From Melampsora larici-populina 98AG31 (Eukaryota > Basidiomycota > Pucciniomycetes > Pucciniales > Melampsoraceae), in NCBI RefSeq assembly GCF_000204055.1, contig NW_006768770.1, positions 846,195 through 910,194 on the forward strand: 64,000 nt of DNA, in the 5' to 3' direction. A program made the position numbers and the translations under genes. Under the pieces are notes generated by a model. The model did not search any database and was not told the DNA's origin. It saw only the letters and a program-made list of their open reading frames with translations. Each line of letters opens with the position of its first letter. Position 1 is the first letter of the stretch. Positions 36,745-48,377 of this stretch are shown one piece after another.

Positions 36745-39347
36745 GCTTGAATATAATCGCGGCGGTCAATACTCTTGAGAATGTCGAAATAATTTAGGTT
36801 GAATGGGGTAAGTGTTTCAAACTGAGCTAATCTGTTTGAAACCGAAGATGAAAGACGCAAAGTCAGTTTAATGCACAAATCAAAAATGAAGGCATGATGT
36901 AACCGGGATGTAGTGGATTCTGTTGAGAATTGTCCCATGAAAAAGGCTCATTCGATAAGCCTCGAAACATTGATGCTGAGTACAACTCAACGAGGTGTGA
37001 AGTTGAGGATTGCAGTGAATGTTCATTGCTTGATGTGCTTCCACGAGGACATGAGAGTCCCACATTGCTTGCGACGTTGAGCTCTCATGGCACGATGAGA
37101 CCAATAACTGCAAGTTCCGTGTAACTCCCGTATACGGATCATGTAGTGCACAAAAACCATGCCGGACCTATTATTCATGAGCACTCTGTGGTGCGCGGAC
37201 TGCGAACTTCACTGCGCTGATACCCAGCATATATTATTTGACCTCAATGACATTGAGATGTACAAGACGTGAAGTATGGCTCCATCCCTAGAATGGGAGG
37301 GGCATCCGATGAGGTAAATATGTGCTAGACAAGTCCTTTTGATATATTCCAGAAATACTCCTTTCTGGATGGATCGGATTTATGAAAGAAGTCTATATGG
37401 GTTCGATAGGAAGAAAAACACGGGTAATCCATCGATATATAGACGAAGATATTTCTGAAGACTGGAATCCATCGAAAGGAGTAAAAGAAGATATCTGACC
37501 AAATACCGACATACAATGATAAATACTGCCAACGATTTCTGGTGAGCAGCCTCGATCGGCACTGCAAAGGTGGCTGTGTATGATGAATGAATAAGCTCAT
37601 CATGGGTAGGCAGCGCATCATGACATGTTAAAACAAACCAAGTAGGGGAAGAGGCAATTCGCGTTCTGTTTAATTGGACAATGCGTATGCAGCTTGGGCG
37701 GATCGGTCAGATGATAAATGACACTCCTGAGGTGATCTTCGTATGGACTGGGTAGTTGTATCGAAACCCCCAAGTGTAACGCCGCTATGATGAGACAGAA
37801 AGATCTCTGAAGATACGACTATAGACCAACCCACGCGTTGCAGTGGAAAAATGAACAGCAAAGGTGGCTGCTGTACTAAGAAAAGCTTGATGTGACCAAG
37901 CAAACAACGAGCGTTGAGTTTCGATTAAGATTTTGACTGACTAGGATTTGGCACAAAGGCCTAAAGATTAGGCGGAAAAAAGATGGGGAAAGGCAGGACT
38001 GCGGCATAACGAAACAGTGAGGTAGTAAGGTCAAGATGGATAAAAAGAACAATTGCTCATCGATGAAAGGATGAGGCAGTAAAGGCTTGAGATTTACCAA
38101 TTGTTGATTCTTGCATCCAGTTCGGCGGATGATTGGTGGGGTAAACTCCAGTGGGCCGATCGAGAGCTGGAAAGGTAGCTACAGGATTGTCAGTGTGAGA
38201 CAAGGTGAAGTCAACAAGGAAGATAGGTCAAAGACCGGGAAGGCTTTACCCAAGCAGCAAGATGATAAGGCGTAAGACGAGAGACGGATTGCATTCCTTT
38301 GGAGAAAGTAAGAACTGATTGAGAGTACAATTCACGAGATCAAAGGAGTGGATATCTCATTAAAATCACATGAGTTTTGTTCGAGTTTTGTCCAGATGGA
38401 TTCCTTTTAAAAATCGAAAAGATATAAAAAAGAGACAAGACAGTTTGACAAGCGGGGGAAAGGTTGATGGGGCAACGCCGTCGCCAGCACATCCAAATCT
38501 CTCATCCGAAAGGAGACAAACGATTTTCAACCATTTCGCTTAATTCAAACTCACATGATCAGCACCATCCAACATTTCGGAACTTCACAAGGAATATCCA
38601 CAGATAGAAAATCATATCCGCAAAGTTGAGATCAGCAAATAATGGCTCCAGTTAAAATTCCGAGAAGAATGCGAGTGGGTCGGAGGGTGCGAGCTTGATT
38701 TCCTTGCACCGATATCTGAGTGAATTCTATAAGGGGTACCGGCTCGAATAGAAAGAAATTGAACTTGAACTTGAAAGTGAAAGTATGTTTCAATGCTGGG
38801 AAGTTGGCTCATCGCCGCCTGGAGTGACGATACACTCTGCGTCCAAACTGATGTGCAACATTGGAATCTCGGTCCCGCCGGTCATAAGAGTTTCGAGCTG
38901 GGGCCAAGCCTCAAATCTCTTATGTCGGTCTCAAACATTTTGCAATAATTGTCCCTCATGGCGCCAATTCTAACGGTCATACATGTAGCTCATTTTTGAG
39001 GACGGTGCCGAGCTGGACCAACATGTGGAAATTCAAAACTCTGGATCAAAACAGTTTTGAGTATTTCATTTTTAACTTCATATTTTTGTTAAACTATCCT
39101 GATTTGCAAACAGGTCATGATCAAATATAACCACAAACCTCCACAAACGCATAGTTCCTCTTGGATGACATCCATACAGGCCCTTCAAATTATTGGCTGT
39201 TCCTTTTGTGAGAGTATACAAGAGATGTGAGCATTGAAAATATTTCAACACTTTGAATACTAAACTCTCAAAGTACATTTTTTGTTAGTAAGAACTTTAG
39301 AGTTGAGTTTACAAATGAATTTATCACCAAAGTCAGGTCATGCTCAA
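36745..39347. other. Upstream region of the HMG-box gene
   Basis: 2.6 kb with no supported coding sequence. It probably holds the promoter and leader of the HMG-box gene (minus strand), perhaps with leader introns. The small plus-strand frame at 38785-38973 shows nothing recognisable. Confidence 0.4.
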
Positions 39348-39406
39348 TAGGGGGGCTCAAGTCAAAATATTTTACTACTTTTATGGTAAAAAACTTTTCC
39401 CAATTA

Positions 39407-39820
39407 AGGGGTTTCAAGTTCAAGTTTTTCCGTATTTTTACGTTTTGAAAACTTGGACGAAGACGTAAATTTTACGTAAAATATTTTTAAAACGGGAGAC
39501 CTTTTTACGTCTCCCGTTTTAAAATTAGCGTAAACTTACGCTTTTAAAAATCATTCGGTCAACGATTTGACCTTTTCAATCATGGTATTGACCACATCTT
39601 CAAACATGAGATTGGTCAAGAAGGCCATCTCGTCATTATCTTCAAAGGAAATGTCGCCAAACCTCGGAACAATACGTTCACCGCTTCGATTCGTTTTACG
39701 ACGGTAATTATTCAATGTGCTTGATTTTTATAAACGGTCAAATTTAAAATCTTACAGTGTCGTATAAAACTTGACCGAATTTTTAAAAACTCGTATAAAA
39801 GATTTAAACTTGAAACCCCT
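39407..39820. mobile_element. MITE B, TA-flanked, inserted in MITE A
   Basis: The ends AGGGGTTTCAAGTT (left) and AACTTGAAACCCCT (right) are inverted copies, with TA at 39405-39406 and 39821-39822. It contains an inner hairpin, AAAACGGGAGAC facing GTCTCCCGTTTT (about 39491-39523), several TTTTACGT motifs and a 165 bp open segment on the minus strand (39551-39715). Confidence 0.85.
39551..39715 (-). pseudogene. Possible captured coding segment inside MITE B
   Basis: A 54-codon open stretch (LNNYRRKTNRSGERIV, then PRFGDISFEDNDEMAFLTN and MFEDVVNTMIEKVKSLTE) ends in TGA. It has no ATG and its composition is much less AT-rich than the surrounding MITE arms. It resembles the C-terminal exon of a normal protein rather than MITE filler. 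I do not recognise the family. It may be a captured host exon or a relic of the parent element's own gene. Confidence 0.45.
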
Positions 39821-40063
39821 TATTGCATAAAATTTACGCAAAATTTTATGCAATTGGGAAAAGTTATACGACATCCCAAATTTTTTTGAGCAGCAAATTT
39901 ACGCAAATTTGCGTAAGTCTGCTGCTCAGAAGGAGATGCGAAAGAAATTTTTACGGCCCTTTTTTACGAATTGGGAAAAGTTTTTACAGCACGGTACCGT
40001 AAAAAACTTTCCCCAATTTTTTAAGAAAAGGCCGCAAAAATTTTGACTTGAGCCCCCTTAATA

Positions 40064-40273
40064 GCGGGGTTCAAGTGGGCCAAAAAGTGTATAAAATTTT
40101 ATGCATTTTGCCCTCCCAGCTCTACAAAATACATTCTTTTTGAAAAATAAAATGCTAGTATCGTGCTTCTCAGGTGGAGCATTCTGATAGTGTTTTCAAA
40201 ATCTAAAAATTTTAAGTAGAATTTTGATCTAGGGACAGTTGTATTTTGGGCATTTTTCCAACTTGAACCTCGC
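40064..40273. mobile_element. MITE C, TA-flanked, next to MITE A
   Basis: The left end GCGGGGTTCAAGTGGGCC and the right end, read inverted, GCGAGGTTCAAGTTGGAA define a 210 bp element flanked by TA (40062-40063, 40274-40275). Only the terminal 18 or so bases match well. The TIR resembles those of MITEs A and B (G-run followed by TCAAGT). Confidence 0.7.
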
Positions 40274-40275
40274 TA

Positions 40276-40723
40276 ATTCTAAGCATTCATCACTCTTCTT
40301 CAAAGTTTGTTTTTTTGGTTGTATATATATACTCAAGTGAGTCAGTTCTAGAGCCGATTGGCTAGTGAGTCGTGACAGTGTACTGGACATAGGTTTCACA
40401 ACATTTCCAAATCAAACTGACGGTGTGATGATTGTCTTTGATGATAAGGTGTACGAGGAACAAGATAATCAATAACTCGAACACTTGATGATGAGTGAGA
40501 AGTTGAGAGAGTACAAGTAGAATGTGAACTTTAAAATGATATAGAAACATATTTTGAAATCAACAAAATATGTAAGCTAAATATTATTTTCTTGACAAGA
40601 GGTGATGAGAGAGGGATGATGACCAAGTGTATAAACCCACATAATTAATATTGATCCAGACCGTACAGTTTCAAAAAAGGACTCGATGTTAGAATGATAT
40701 CTTTTCCAATAATCAACTCGTAC
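40276..40723. other. Intergenic region after the MITE cluster
   Basis: AT-rich with no gene seen; it ends at the 3' end of the membrane protein gene. Confidence 0.45.
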
Positions 40724-41698
40724 TCAAATCTCCTTAGTTCTAACCGCATCCAACATGACCGTCAATTGATCAGCAGTAAGTTGTTCACTAATCGCAGCCC
40801 AAACCTCCGGTGTTAGACCTTCTTTCGCATCAGGATCAGCATCAGGTAAAGAATCGATTGCTGAACCTGCTTTGTTGTTTGAATCAGATTTAGATTTAGA
40901 TATTCCATCACCCGTAATAGCGTATTGTCCTTCTTCTTTTCCTTGTGCTTCTGATCTATATCGACTTGAAGCTTGCCAAAACTTTCCTAATTGTTCATCT
41001 AATTTATCACGTTCTTCCTGTGACATTGATGGATCTGACCCAGTTTGATGGTTTGATTTTTTAAGTCCTGATTTAAATTTTGGATCTGAAAGAAGTGAAC
41101 GGATTTGATCTATTGAATCTTCTTTTGATTTCGTAATCGATCCAGTTAATAGGGTTTGTTTATCAACTTCTTCTACGACTTGCTCTGAATCTTGGATTTC
41201 ATCTGCTATTTTTTGAGCCTTAAGATCAGGAACAAACTTTTGTCGACCAGGTCCAGTTTGACTAAGATGACCGAGTCCGGAAAGAAGTTTATGACCTTCC
41301 CTTTTAAAGTGTGATAACATCGAAGTCGAATCAGGATGTGGAATCATCACTTGAGTATAATAAAAGACTGGGAAGAGAAGAGCTGTGAGAAAGAAGACTA
41401 GGATGATGAAGACTGTAGGAGCAATGGTAGGTTTATGTCGATTGAGTGAAGTATGAGTAGGTGCATCGGGAGATCGAGGACGTGGATTGTTGAGAGTTCT
41501 AGGAAGTTCAGTCAGGTTTCGTTTTCGTAAGTCAGATGGCATTTTGTAAGTGATTGAGGAGTTTAGCTGAGAGTATATTGATGAGGTCGATGAATAATGT
41601 TTGTTGACGTGGAGTCGGACGTGGTGGTGGTTTGCTTTTGTTTCTTTGTTGTTTCGTGATAACTTTCGACTTGAGACTGATTTATCATGTAAACCCAT
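40724..41698 (-). CDS. Single-pass membrane protein of unknown function
   Basis: A single exon of 324 codons opening with ATG. One clear transmembrane segment lies at about residues 92-114 (FIILVFFLTALLFPVFYYTQ). A basic, Ser/Pro-rich N-terminal part before it suggests a cytosolic N terminus, and a hydrophilic, mostly charged C-terminal part of 210 residues follows. Residues near 290-321 (LTPEVWAAISEQLTADQLT) are predicted helical. A second ATG at residue 53 (MPSDLRKRNL) could be the true start. I do not recognise a family. It is divergent from TAF10 with only 187 bp between starts, so the two may share a promoter. Confidence 0.75.
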   Translation of the reverse strand: MGLHDKSVSSRKLSRNNKETKANHHHVRLHVNKHYSSTSSIYSQLNSSITYKMPSDLRKRNLTELPRTLNNPRPRSPDAPTHTSLNRHKPTIAPTVFIILVFFLTALLFPVFYYTQVMIPHPDSTSMLSHFKREGHKLLSGLGHLSQTGPGRQKFVPDLKAQKIADEIQDSEQVVEEVDKQTLLTGSITKSKEDSIDQIRSLLSDPKFKSGLKKSNHQTGSDPSMSQEERDKLDEQLGKFWQASSRYRSEAQGKEEGQYAITGDGISKSKSDSNNKAGSAIDSLPDADPDAKEGLTPEVWAAISEQLTADQLTVMLDAVRTKEI

Positions 41699-41885
41699 AA
41701 TGTGATGTGATTGTCATGGGATTACAAGTGGTGTAGAAGCTCACTTTAACATTCAAGTTGTATTTTCATCATCAACATCACCATCAGACTTCAGACTTCA
41801 GACTTCATCAGCATCAGCATCAGCATCGGTATCGATAGTGATCTTCAAGTTTTCGATCAAACTCAACTGATCACTAAATATCATC
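41699..41885. promoter_or_regulatory. Divergent promoter between the membrane protein and TAF10
   Basis: A 187 bp interval separates the two opposed ATGs. It contains three CAGACTT units (41787-41807 region) followed by four or five ATCAGC units. There is no clear TATA box. Shared regulation is inferred from distance only. Confidence 0.45.
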
Positions 41886-42941
41886 ATGTCTGGCTTCAAC
41901 TCAGGTGCTATAGATCCTGCACTCTTAAGTAGTAATACTAATAGTAATAGTAATGGAGTAGGAAATCCAATCAATTCATCTCAACTCATCAACCATCGAA
42001 CTAGTCTTAACAATCCAACTTCTTCAAACTCTTCTTCAATCAATCATCAACCATCTAACAATCCAACTAACATTCATCCAACTACATCTCAATCATTTTC
42101 AATCAATCATCCAAATCAATCATCATCATCATCATCTAATCCTACTTCAAACATTCATCATTCTTCATTATCTAGCTCGATTCCTGCTCATCTACAAACT
42201 ATTCATCCTTCAGCTTTAGCTTCTCCGACTGTTAATCATACTCCACTCGCTGGTCCTCAATCAGTACCTCCTTCTCTTAATGGAGCGAACCCATCAGCTT
42301 CAACTCCCGTGGTCACCGATCCGTTTCATTCGAATGGCATGTCTTTAAAGGAACAAGAAATGCACCAGAAAGATCAGTACGTATCTTTTCAATCAGATCG
42401 ACTTTCCAACCTCGAAAATCTAATCCATTGATCTTCTTTAATCACAGAGAACTAGCTCAATTCTTATTAAAGATGGATGATTACAAACCCGTGATTCCAG
42501 ACGAAGTAGCTGCCTATTACTTACAACGTGTAGGTTTCGAATGTACCGATGTTCGTATCCAACGTTTATTGGCCTTGGCGTGTCAAAAGTTTGTGGCCGA
42601 TATTGCTCAAGATGCATTTGGATATGCAAGAACTCGGACCGGTCAAGCTCCGGGAGGAAGACAAGGTCCATTGATTCCGAATGCTAATTCGGCAAACTTA
42701 TCACATGGTAATCAACCTGGAACGAGTACTCGAAAGGTTTGTTAATCGAAATTCTAACTTTCTTTCCAATCTGAATCTGTTTTCATTCAGATTATTTTTT
42801 TTAAAGATTCATCAGCTCATATTGATATTTATTTGATTGATCTCTTAGGATCGAACGCGTACAGTCTTGACTCAAGAAGATCTATCACAGGCATTAGGTG
42901 AATATGGGATTAATGCTAGTCGAGCCCCTTATTACCTTTAG
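41886..42941 (+). CDS. TAF10: TFIID/SAGA subunit TAF10
   Basis: Exons 41886-42376, 42448-42736 and 42849-42941 join in phase for 290 residues. The N-terminal 160 residues are low-complexity (Asn/Ser/His/Pro), as is usual in fungal TAF10. The conserved C-terminal part reads [52 protein letters not shown] and, in exon 3, [19 protein letters not shown], ending close to the stop. This is the bipartite TAF10 histone fold with its linker. TAF10 pairs with TAF3/TAF8 or SPT7 in TFIID and SAGA and acts in transcription initiation in the nucleus. The linker between histone-fold parts carries a Gly/Asn-rich insert ([17 protein letters not shown]). Nothing appears broken. Confidence 0.95.
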
Positions 42942-43642
42942 ATCAATCTCTCTCTTTAGCCTCTGGTTTTGTATTAGTATGATTCTCAGTTACAAAAATG
43001 AATCAATGTCCAATGTTGAGTTTTAGTGTACTACATATACCCTGTTCCAATCGTTTAAACTTCACAAGTTGTTTCATTTAGAACAAGAAGTTGGCAATTG
43101 TCTTTGTCATCATTCGCCCCTGTGGCACATCCAGATAACACTTTGACCTATCATACCAGTCAACGTACATATATCAGATGACTGAGTTGAAGATGCTTCA
43201 AGTTTATGTGCCTTTTTCTAGCTGATTGCATACTGAATCAGTCCACAAATCTTAAATTGCAATAGACTCTGTGTGATTGCCTGATGACTCATCAGACAGC
43301 ATCACATGAATTTGACAGCCCTGAACGCCTCAAATCTTACCCTATGCAAGACAAATATGAGAATTGACAATCAAAGCTGATGTCAAAGCTTGATAGCACC
43401 TTTTCTTGTCTCCAAGAATTTTGGTCTGATACTTATCAAGTCTTTCTAGTACGTTATTTCAACTAAAGAATCAAAACACGAAATCTGAGAAATGTGAAAT
43501 GTGAAATGAGTAAGGGAAGAAGAGCTCATCCTTTGAAGATGCTCAAGTTTAAAAAGAGCTCAGTCAATTCAAGAATCATAACTCCTCTTGACTTTTTTTC
43601 AAAAAAAGTGTGTTGATGTACTTTAAATGTTTGAAAAGCTCA
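42942..43642. other. Intergenic region between TAF10 and the LTR element
   Basis: No gene seen. It ends with GCTCA (43638-43642), the left copy of the target duplication of the retrotransposon. Confidence 0.5.
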
Positions 43643-43936
43643 TGTAAGGTAGAGTGAATCCTCCACCTTCACTGGGTCAAAGTGATGGCACAGCTCTCGA
43701 GAGAGCAAGGGTTTATCTAAACCGCTTGTATTGATTCCTAGTCCAACACTTGAAAGATCAGAAAACTGAGATAGCCCATTGAAAGATAGAGATAAATGAG
43801 AATAAGAGAAAACCACAAAGGAAAAGAAAAAGAAACTGTGAGGGGGGAAGGACCAAACTGTCTACTCAACCCCATCTCTATAAACCCATAGCCTGACACA
43901 ATTCCATAATCATTAAGTTACACTTCCACCCTTACA
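43643..43936 (-). repeat. 3' LTR of the retrotransposon
   Basis: 294 bp, TGTAAGG to CCTTACA. It differs from the other LTR at many scattered sites and a few small gaps, roughly one base in ten by eye, pointing to an old insertion. Confidence 0.9.
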
Positions 43937-44319
43937 CCCTCCCCAGCAAAAACTAAACAAACCCTCCATAGAACCTCCTAACTCCTCTCTCATTTGATCC
44001 ACCACAAAAGAAACAACCCCCTCTGTAACCTTAATATAATATAGTAAAATGAATCCTGAAAAAGAAAAAAAATGAGACACAAAAAAAAGAAAAATGAGAA
44101 AAAGGAAAAGAAGAGAAAACAAAAAACAAAAAACCACAACCACAACCCAATTCTTCCACATCATCAAATTTGAAAACAACCGTCCAATTCCTGAAAGCAA
44201 ACACAGATTTAGTGCTCACACATGTGGCTGTGGTAAAGTTTGATTGAAAACAAGGGAGGTAGAACCCCACGGTTGGTGCATACAAGATGGAGGAGACTTA
44301 CTTGCACAGAGTAACTCCG

Positions 44320-46513
44320 CGCTGAACCCCTACCCTACCACTTCCTCAGCCATCCGGTACAACTTGAGTTTATATGCATGGAAGACACTGTGTGTCAAGT
44401 TGCCATCCTCCAACTGCAATTCAAAATCCTGTTCATTGTTCAACACATGAGTCATTGCATAATGTCCATTGTACCGTGCCCTCAGCTTCCCAACCTTGCC
44501 ACCCACTATTTGAGACCTATTAGTACTTTCTACCAGAACCAAGTCACTCACTTCCGCTCCCAACTCTCCTCCTCTTCTCTTATGGTATTTCAATGCTCAA
44601 TCCACGCTTGATGCCCACAACTGATCCCTCCAGGACGCCCACTCTGCCTGCCTTTCTTCTAACCACTTCTCAACATCATCTCCTACTCGAATTCCGTCCA
44701 ACATGATTGGGAACAACCAAGGTTGACTACCCAAGACAAACTTCATCAGCAAAAATTTTGTTGCTGCATTAACTGCTGAGTTGATTGCATATTCTGCCAT
44801 AGGTAAGCTTTCCAACCATTTGCCCTGTTTCTTCTGAGTTGAAAAACACAACAGTTGGCCAAAGTTTTTGTTTTTGCATTCAGCTTGACCATCAGCTTGC
44901 GGATGATATGCTGTTGTCAGGTTCACCAAAATCCCTAACAGCTGATGAAGCTCGCACCAGAATCAAGACTGCCAAGTCTTGTCACAATCACCCACCATCT
45001 TGTCCGGAGCCCCAAAAATCAACAACCAAGAGTTGAAAAGGTGCTGTGCTGTTTGTTCAGCCGTATCCTTTTGATTCTCTGGAATAAGCCAAACAAAGCA
45101 AGTCAACCTACGTGTGCAAGATAGCACCATATCATACCCCAACACTTTGGGAAAGAGCCCCACAAAACCCAAGGCAATATTACTCATAGGACAACGGGGT
45201 ATGTCTGTACTTTGAAAGCAATCCAGTGTCTTCGTAGTACAAGCTTGATGGTGTCGACAGGCATCACAGGACACAACAAACCGTTCCACATCTCCCAATA
45301 ACCCTGGCCAGATTTTTTTTCTTTCAAACGTGCTGTTGTCTTCCAGCCACCCAAATGACCTACAGATTTGTGAGCCAACACAATTAAACCATTATAAAGA
45401 GACCCCATTGCAGGTACAACTAGCCAATTATCAACATACATCAACCCATCACGCCATGTACAATTTGACCGTAAAGGCAACACTTTTGCCAATTTCACAC
45501 AACATATGTCCTCCTCATAACCCTTCTTGATTTGATCTATAACTGCTTCATCCATGTGGGCTACAGACATAGCAATCACTGCTGATTCCACCTGTGACAA
45601 GGCATCCAATACAGAATTATGTGCACCTTGAAAGTATTTAAGTTCTAAATCAAATTGAGACAGAGTCTCACAAAGACCAAGGTTCCTTTGCAACAATAAA
45701 TGAGTAAGGGAGTGGTGGTCTGTCATCACATGAACTTTGAATCCAAACAACAATATTCACCATCTTTGCAGAGCACTGATGACCGCCAGTACTTCTTGCT
45801 CATGCACAGGGTAGTTACTCTCCCTGGAGTCATCTGACACCCATTGTGAGCCACCAGACTCTCTGTCTCCCAGTCCGCTCCCTGGAAGAGGGCTGCACCC
45901 AACTTATGCCCACTGGCATCCATGAACAACCAAACTGGTTCATCCATGTCATAATCTATATTGCGTAAAACAGGAGGTGTTGTAATCATACACTTAATAT
46001 TTTCAAAAGCCGCCTCTTCTTTCTCCGTCCAGACAAAAGAGTCCACTATCTTACTACTTGTCAAAGGTGAGAGCTGCCCCGCATACTTCTCTAGTCCATC
46101 CACAAATTTTTTCATCCACTACACTGTACCCAAGAACTCATTTACCTGTTTTTGTGATTTTAGTTTCTTCCAATTTGTTACCTTTGCTACCTTCTCATCA
46201 TCTGCTTCTATCCCATCCTCCCCAATCTTGTGCCCTAAAAAATGAATTCTGCAACAAAATAGCTTTGTCTTCTTCACCCACAATACAAGTTAGCTGCACA
46301 CAACCTCTGAAGCACCACATGCAAATGCTCCTCATGTTCTTCCACCATTCCCAAAAAGACCACAATATCATCAACATATACTACACATACTTTATTGAGT
46401 AGATCACCCAACACCTCTTCACATCTCCTTTGCTGAGTTGCTGGTGCATTTGTAAGGCCCATAGGCATTACAACCCACTCATAAAGACCCCAGGGAGCTT
46501 TTATCACAGTCAA
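44320..46513 (-). pseudogene. Ty3/gypsy pol fragment: reverse transcriptase, RNase H, integrase
   Basis: The minus-strand order is the reverse transcriptase C-terminal half (LTNAPATQQRR, VVYVDDIVVFLG, 46513-46274); thumb and connection (FVDGLEKYAGQLSPL); RNase H (WLFMDASGHKLGAALFQG, MTDHHSLTHLL); the integrase zinc finger (SCDACRHHQA) and core (LTTAYHPQADGQAE, PMAEYAINSAVN); then the end domain (LRARYNGHYAMTHVLNN, HSVFHAYKLKLY). RT before RNase H before integrase is the Ty3/gypsy order. Several stops and frameshifts break it into at least five frames, and the catalytic-core segments are not contiguous. The first RT motifs, protease and gag are absent. Confidence 0.9.
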
Positions 46514-46539
46514 TGGAATATCCTTCTTCTACATAAGTC

Positions 46540-48073
46540 ACCCTCCCAAGTCCTGGATTGTACCAAAGCATCTCAATTGATCAAAGTGAAAGCTGCTCAA
46601 ACTGCTGTGTCTTCAAATCAAGCCCAAGGAAGGGCATCTTGGATGATTCACATGACCAGGAGCATTTTCAGCAGCTCAAGTGTAAAGGGTGGTCCATTGA
46701 GAAAGTAGGGTATGCTCCTTTGTTTCTTTTTTGATTTGATTGCTGCTTGTCAGTATAAGAAGGAGGGAGAGGTAGGCCTGCAGCAATGGCCTTATGTTTT
46801 TACATGCACATAGGATGGGCAGTGCTTCCATCACAATGTCCAGTCTTGGATAGGAGGAACCAATCTAGTAGTTTATCAAACATGCAATCCAATTCCTACC
46901 TAGGATATACTGCAAAACAAGTTTCAATTCACCACATTCATTCAAATAATTCAAAGAGAGTAGCATTGGCAAGATGTATTTACTGACATAGAATGATTTC
47001 ATTTTTTTTGGAAAGAAAACCAAACAAGAATTTTGAGTTTTATGGAGCTCTTTGATGTAGATAAGTAATTTTTGTACAAGGCACAAGATGATTGTAATAT
47101 TCTTTGTTGATTTTTTCTGACTTTTTGTTTGAAAAACTTCTTCTGGTGTATGTATTTCAATATTTAAAAATTAAGGTTGATTATTGGAATGATGAAAAAT
47201 TGCAAGTTTCTCCCAACCTGCGCAACCAAACCTCAAAATTCCACACTTGATCCCGAGTCCCATGTGATAGAAGCAATTGCAAGCCTTCTTTGTTGGAACA
47301 GAATTGAACACTTGTTACTTGAGCTAGGCCAATAGTAAAAGTTGTTGAGAAAATCTTATAGTAACTGACACATCTTAGGTTTGATTGCACTCAAATCCTA
47401 CATTCAAAAAAAAAACACCTAAGCCTCCATCTATCAAGACTAATATCAATAGCGACACAGGAATCAAACAAATCTTCATGGTCAAAGAACTACAGGTAGC
47501 CAGGAATGATAATCAAAACAGATCTATCAGGTCTTGAGACAAAAGAAGGACAAGTGGATGAGAAAAAGTGAAGATCAACTCGACAAAGGAACTAGATGAT
47601 TTTGCTTGAGAACAAGATGATTTTGCTTGATGAAGGAATCAATTGTCTTGCAATAGAAGACCAAGCAGCCGGAAAAGGTTGCAAATTCCTTGTACCAGTA
47701 TGTGGGGGTGGGGTTCAAGAAAGAGTTGAGCTCTTGGTGTAATAAGGACATTGACACAACCTCCATACCAACTGCTGGGACAGTTGCTTGAGAAATGTGC
47801 AAGATTCAGAGTTAACTTTTGAGATTGAAGACACTAATAAGCTTGGGGACTGGGTTAGTACATGTATTACAAATCTGATCTGACATCAAATGGTGGCTAT
47901 ATCACTATTGAACTATATGAAACTGGATGTATACTGGATTTGTTTTGGTGGTGTCGTACGCCACTTCAAACTGTAAGACTAGGTATATTTAACTGTAAAA
48001 ATCACTTGAGATATTGAATAGAAAACTAAATCACCAATTGTATCTGAATAGATTGAAGGGGTGATAAAAAAAG
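46540..48073. other. Non-coding interior of the retrotransposon
   Basis: This occupies the gag-protease position but shows no matching protein in any frame. It may be heavily decayed gag, replacement DNA, or a later insertion. No TIR or target duplication was found. Confidence 0.5.
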
Positions 48074-48372
48074 TGTAAGGTGGAGTGAATTCTCCACCTT
48101 CACTGAGTCAAAGTAATGGCACAGCTCTTGAGAGAGCACAGGTTTATCTAAACCACTTGTATCAATTCCTAGTCCAACACTTGAAAGATCAGAAAACCAA
48201 TGTAGCCAATAGAACAATAGAGATAAATGAGAATAATAGAAAACCACAAATGAAAAGAAAGAGAAACTGTAAGGGGGGGAAGGACCAAACGATCTACATA
48301 CTCAACCCCATCTCTATAAACCCATACCCTAACACAATCCCATAATCAATAAGTTACATTTCCACCCTTACA
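48074..48372 (-). repeat. 5' LTR of the retrotransposon
   Basis: 299 bp with the same 7-base inverted ends. It contains the shared blocks GGCACAGCTCT, CCTAGTCCAACACTTGAAAG and CTCAACCCCATCTCTATAAA. Confidence 0.9.
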
Positions 48373-48377
48373 GCTCA

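Larger units (their letters stand above)
39350..40058. mobile_element. MITE A, TA-flanked, outer element of a nest
   Basis: The ends GGGGGGCTCAAGTCAAAAT and the reverse complement AGGGGGCTCAAGTCAAAAT are flanked by TA (39348-39349, 40059-40060). Without the inner element (39405-39820) it is about 295 bp and nearly one long palindrome: CTTTTCCCAATT faces AATTGGGAAAAG around TGCATAAAATTT. This fits a fold-back Tc1/mariner-type MITE. Confidence 0.85.
43643..48372 (-). mobile_element. Ty3/gypsy LTR retrotransposon, 4,730 bp, 5' coding region missing
   Basis: Two direct repeats of 294 and 299 bp (43643-43936 and 48074-48372) begin TGTAAGG and end CCTTACA. GCTCA lies outside each end (43638-43642, 48373-48377), a perfect 5 bp duplication. 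Coding is on the minus strand, so the 48 kb LTR is the 5' one. A purine tract GGGGAGGG abuts the 3' LTR (43937-43944). I see no convincing tRNA primer site next to the 5' LTR. About 1.5 kb (46540-48073), where gag, protease and early RT should be, has no recognisable coding. Confidence 0.93.

Noticed and set aside
44031..44285. Phe-rich membrane-like frames on the minus strand
   Set aside because: Low-complexity T-rich DNA within the retrotransposon; no conserved pattern.
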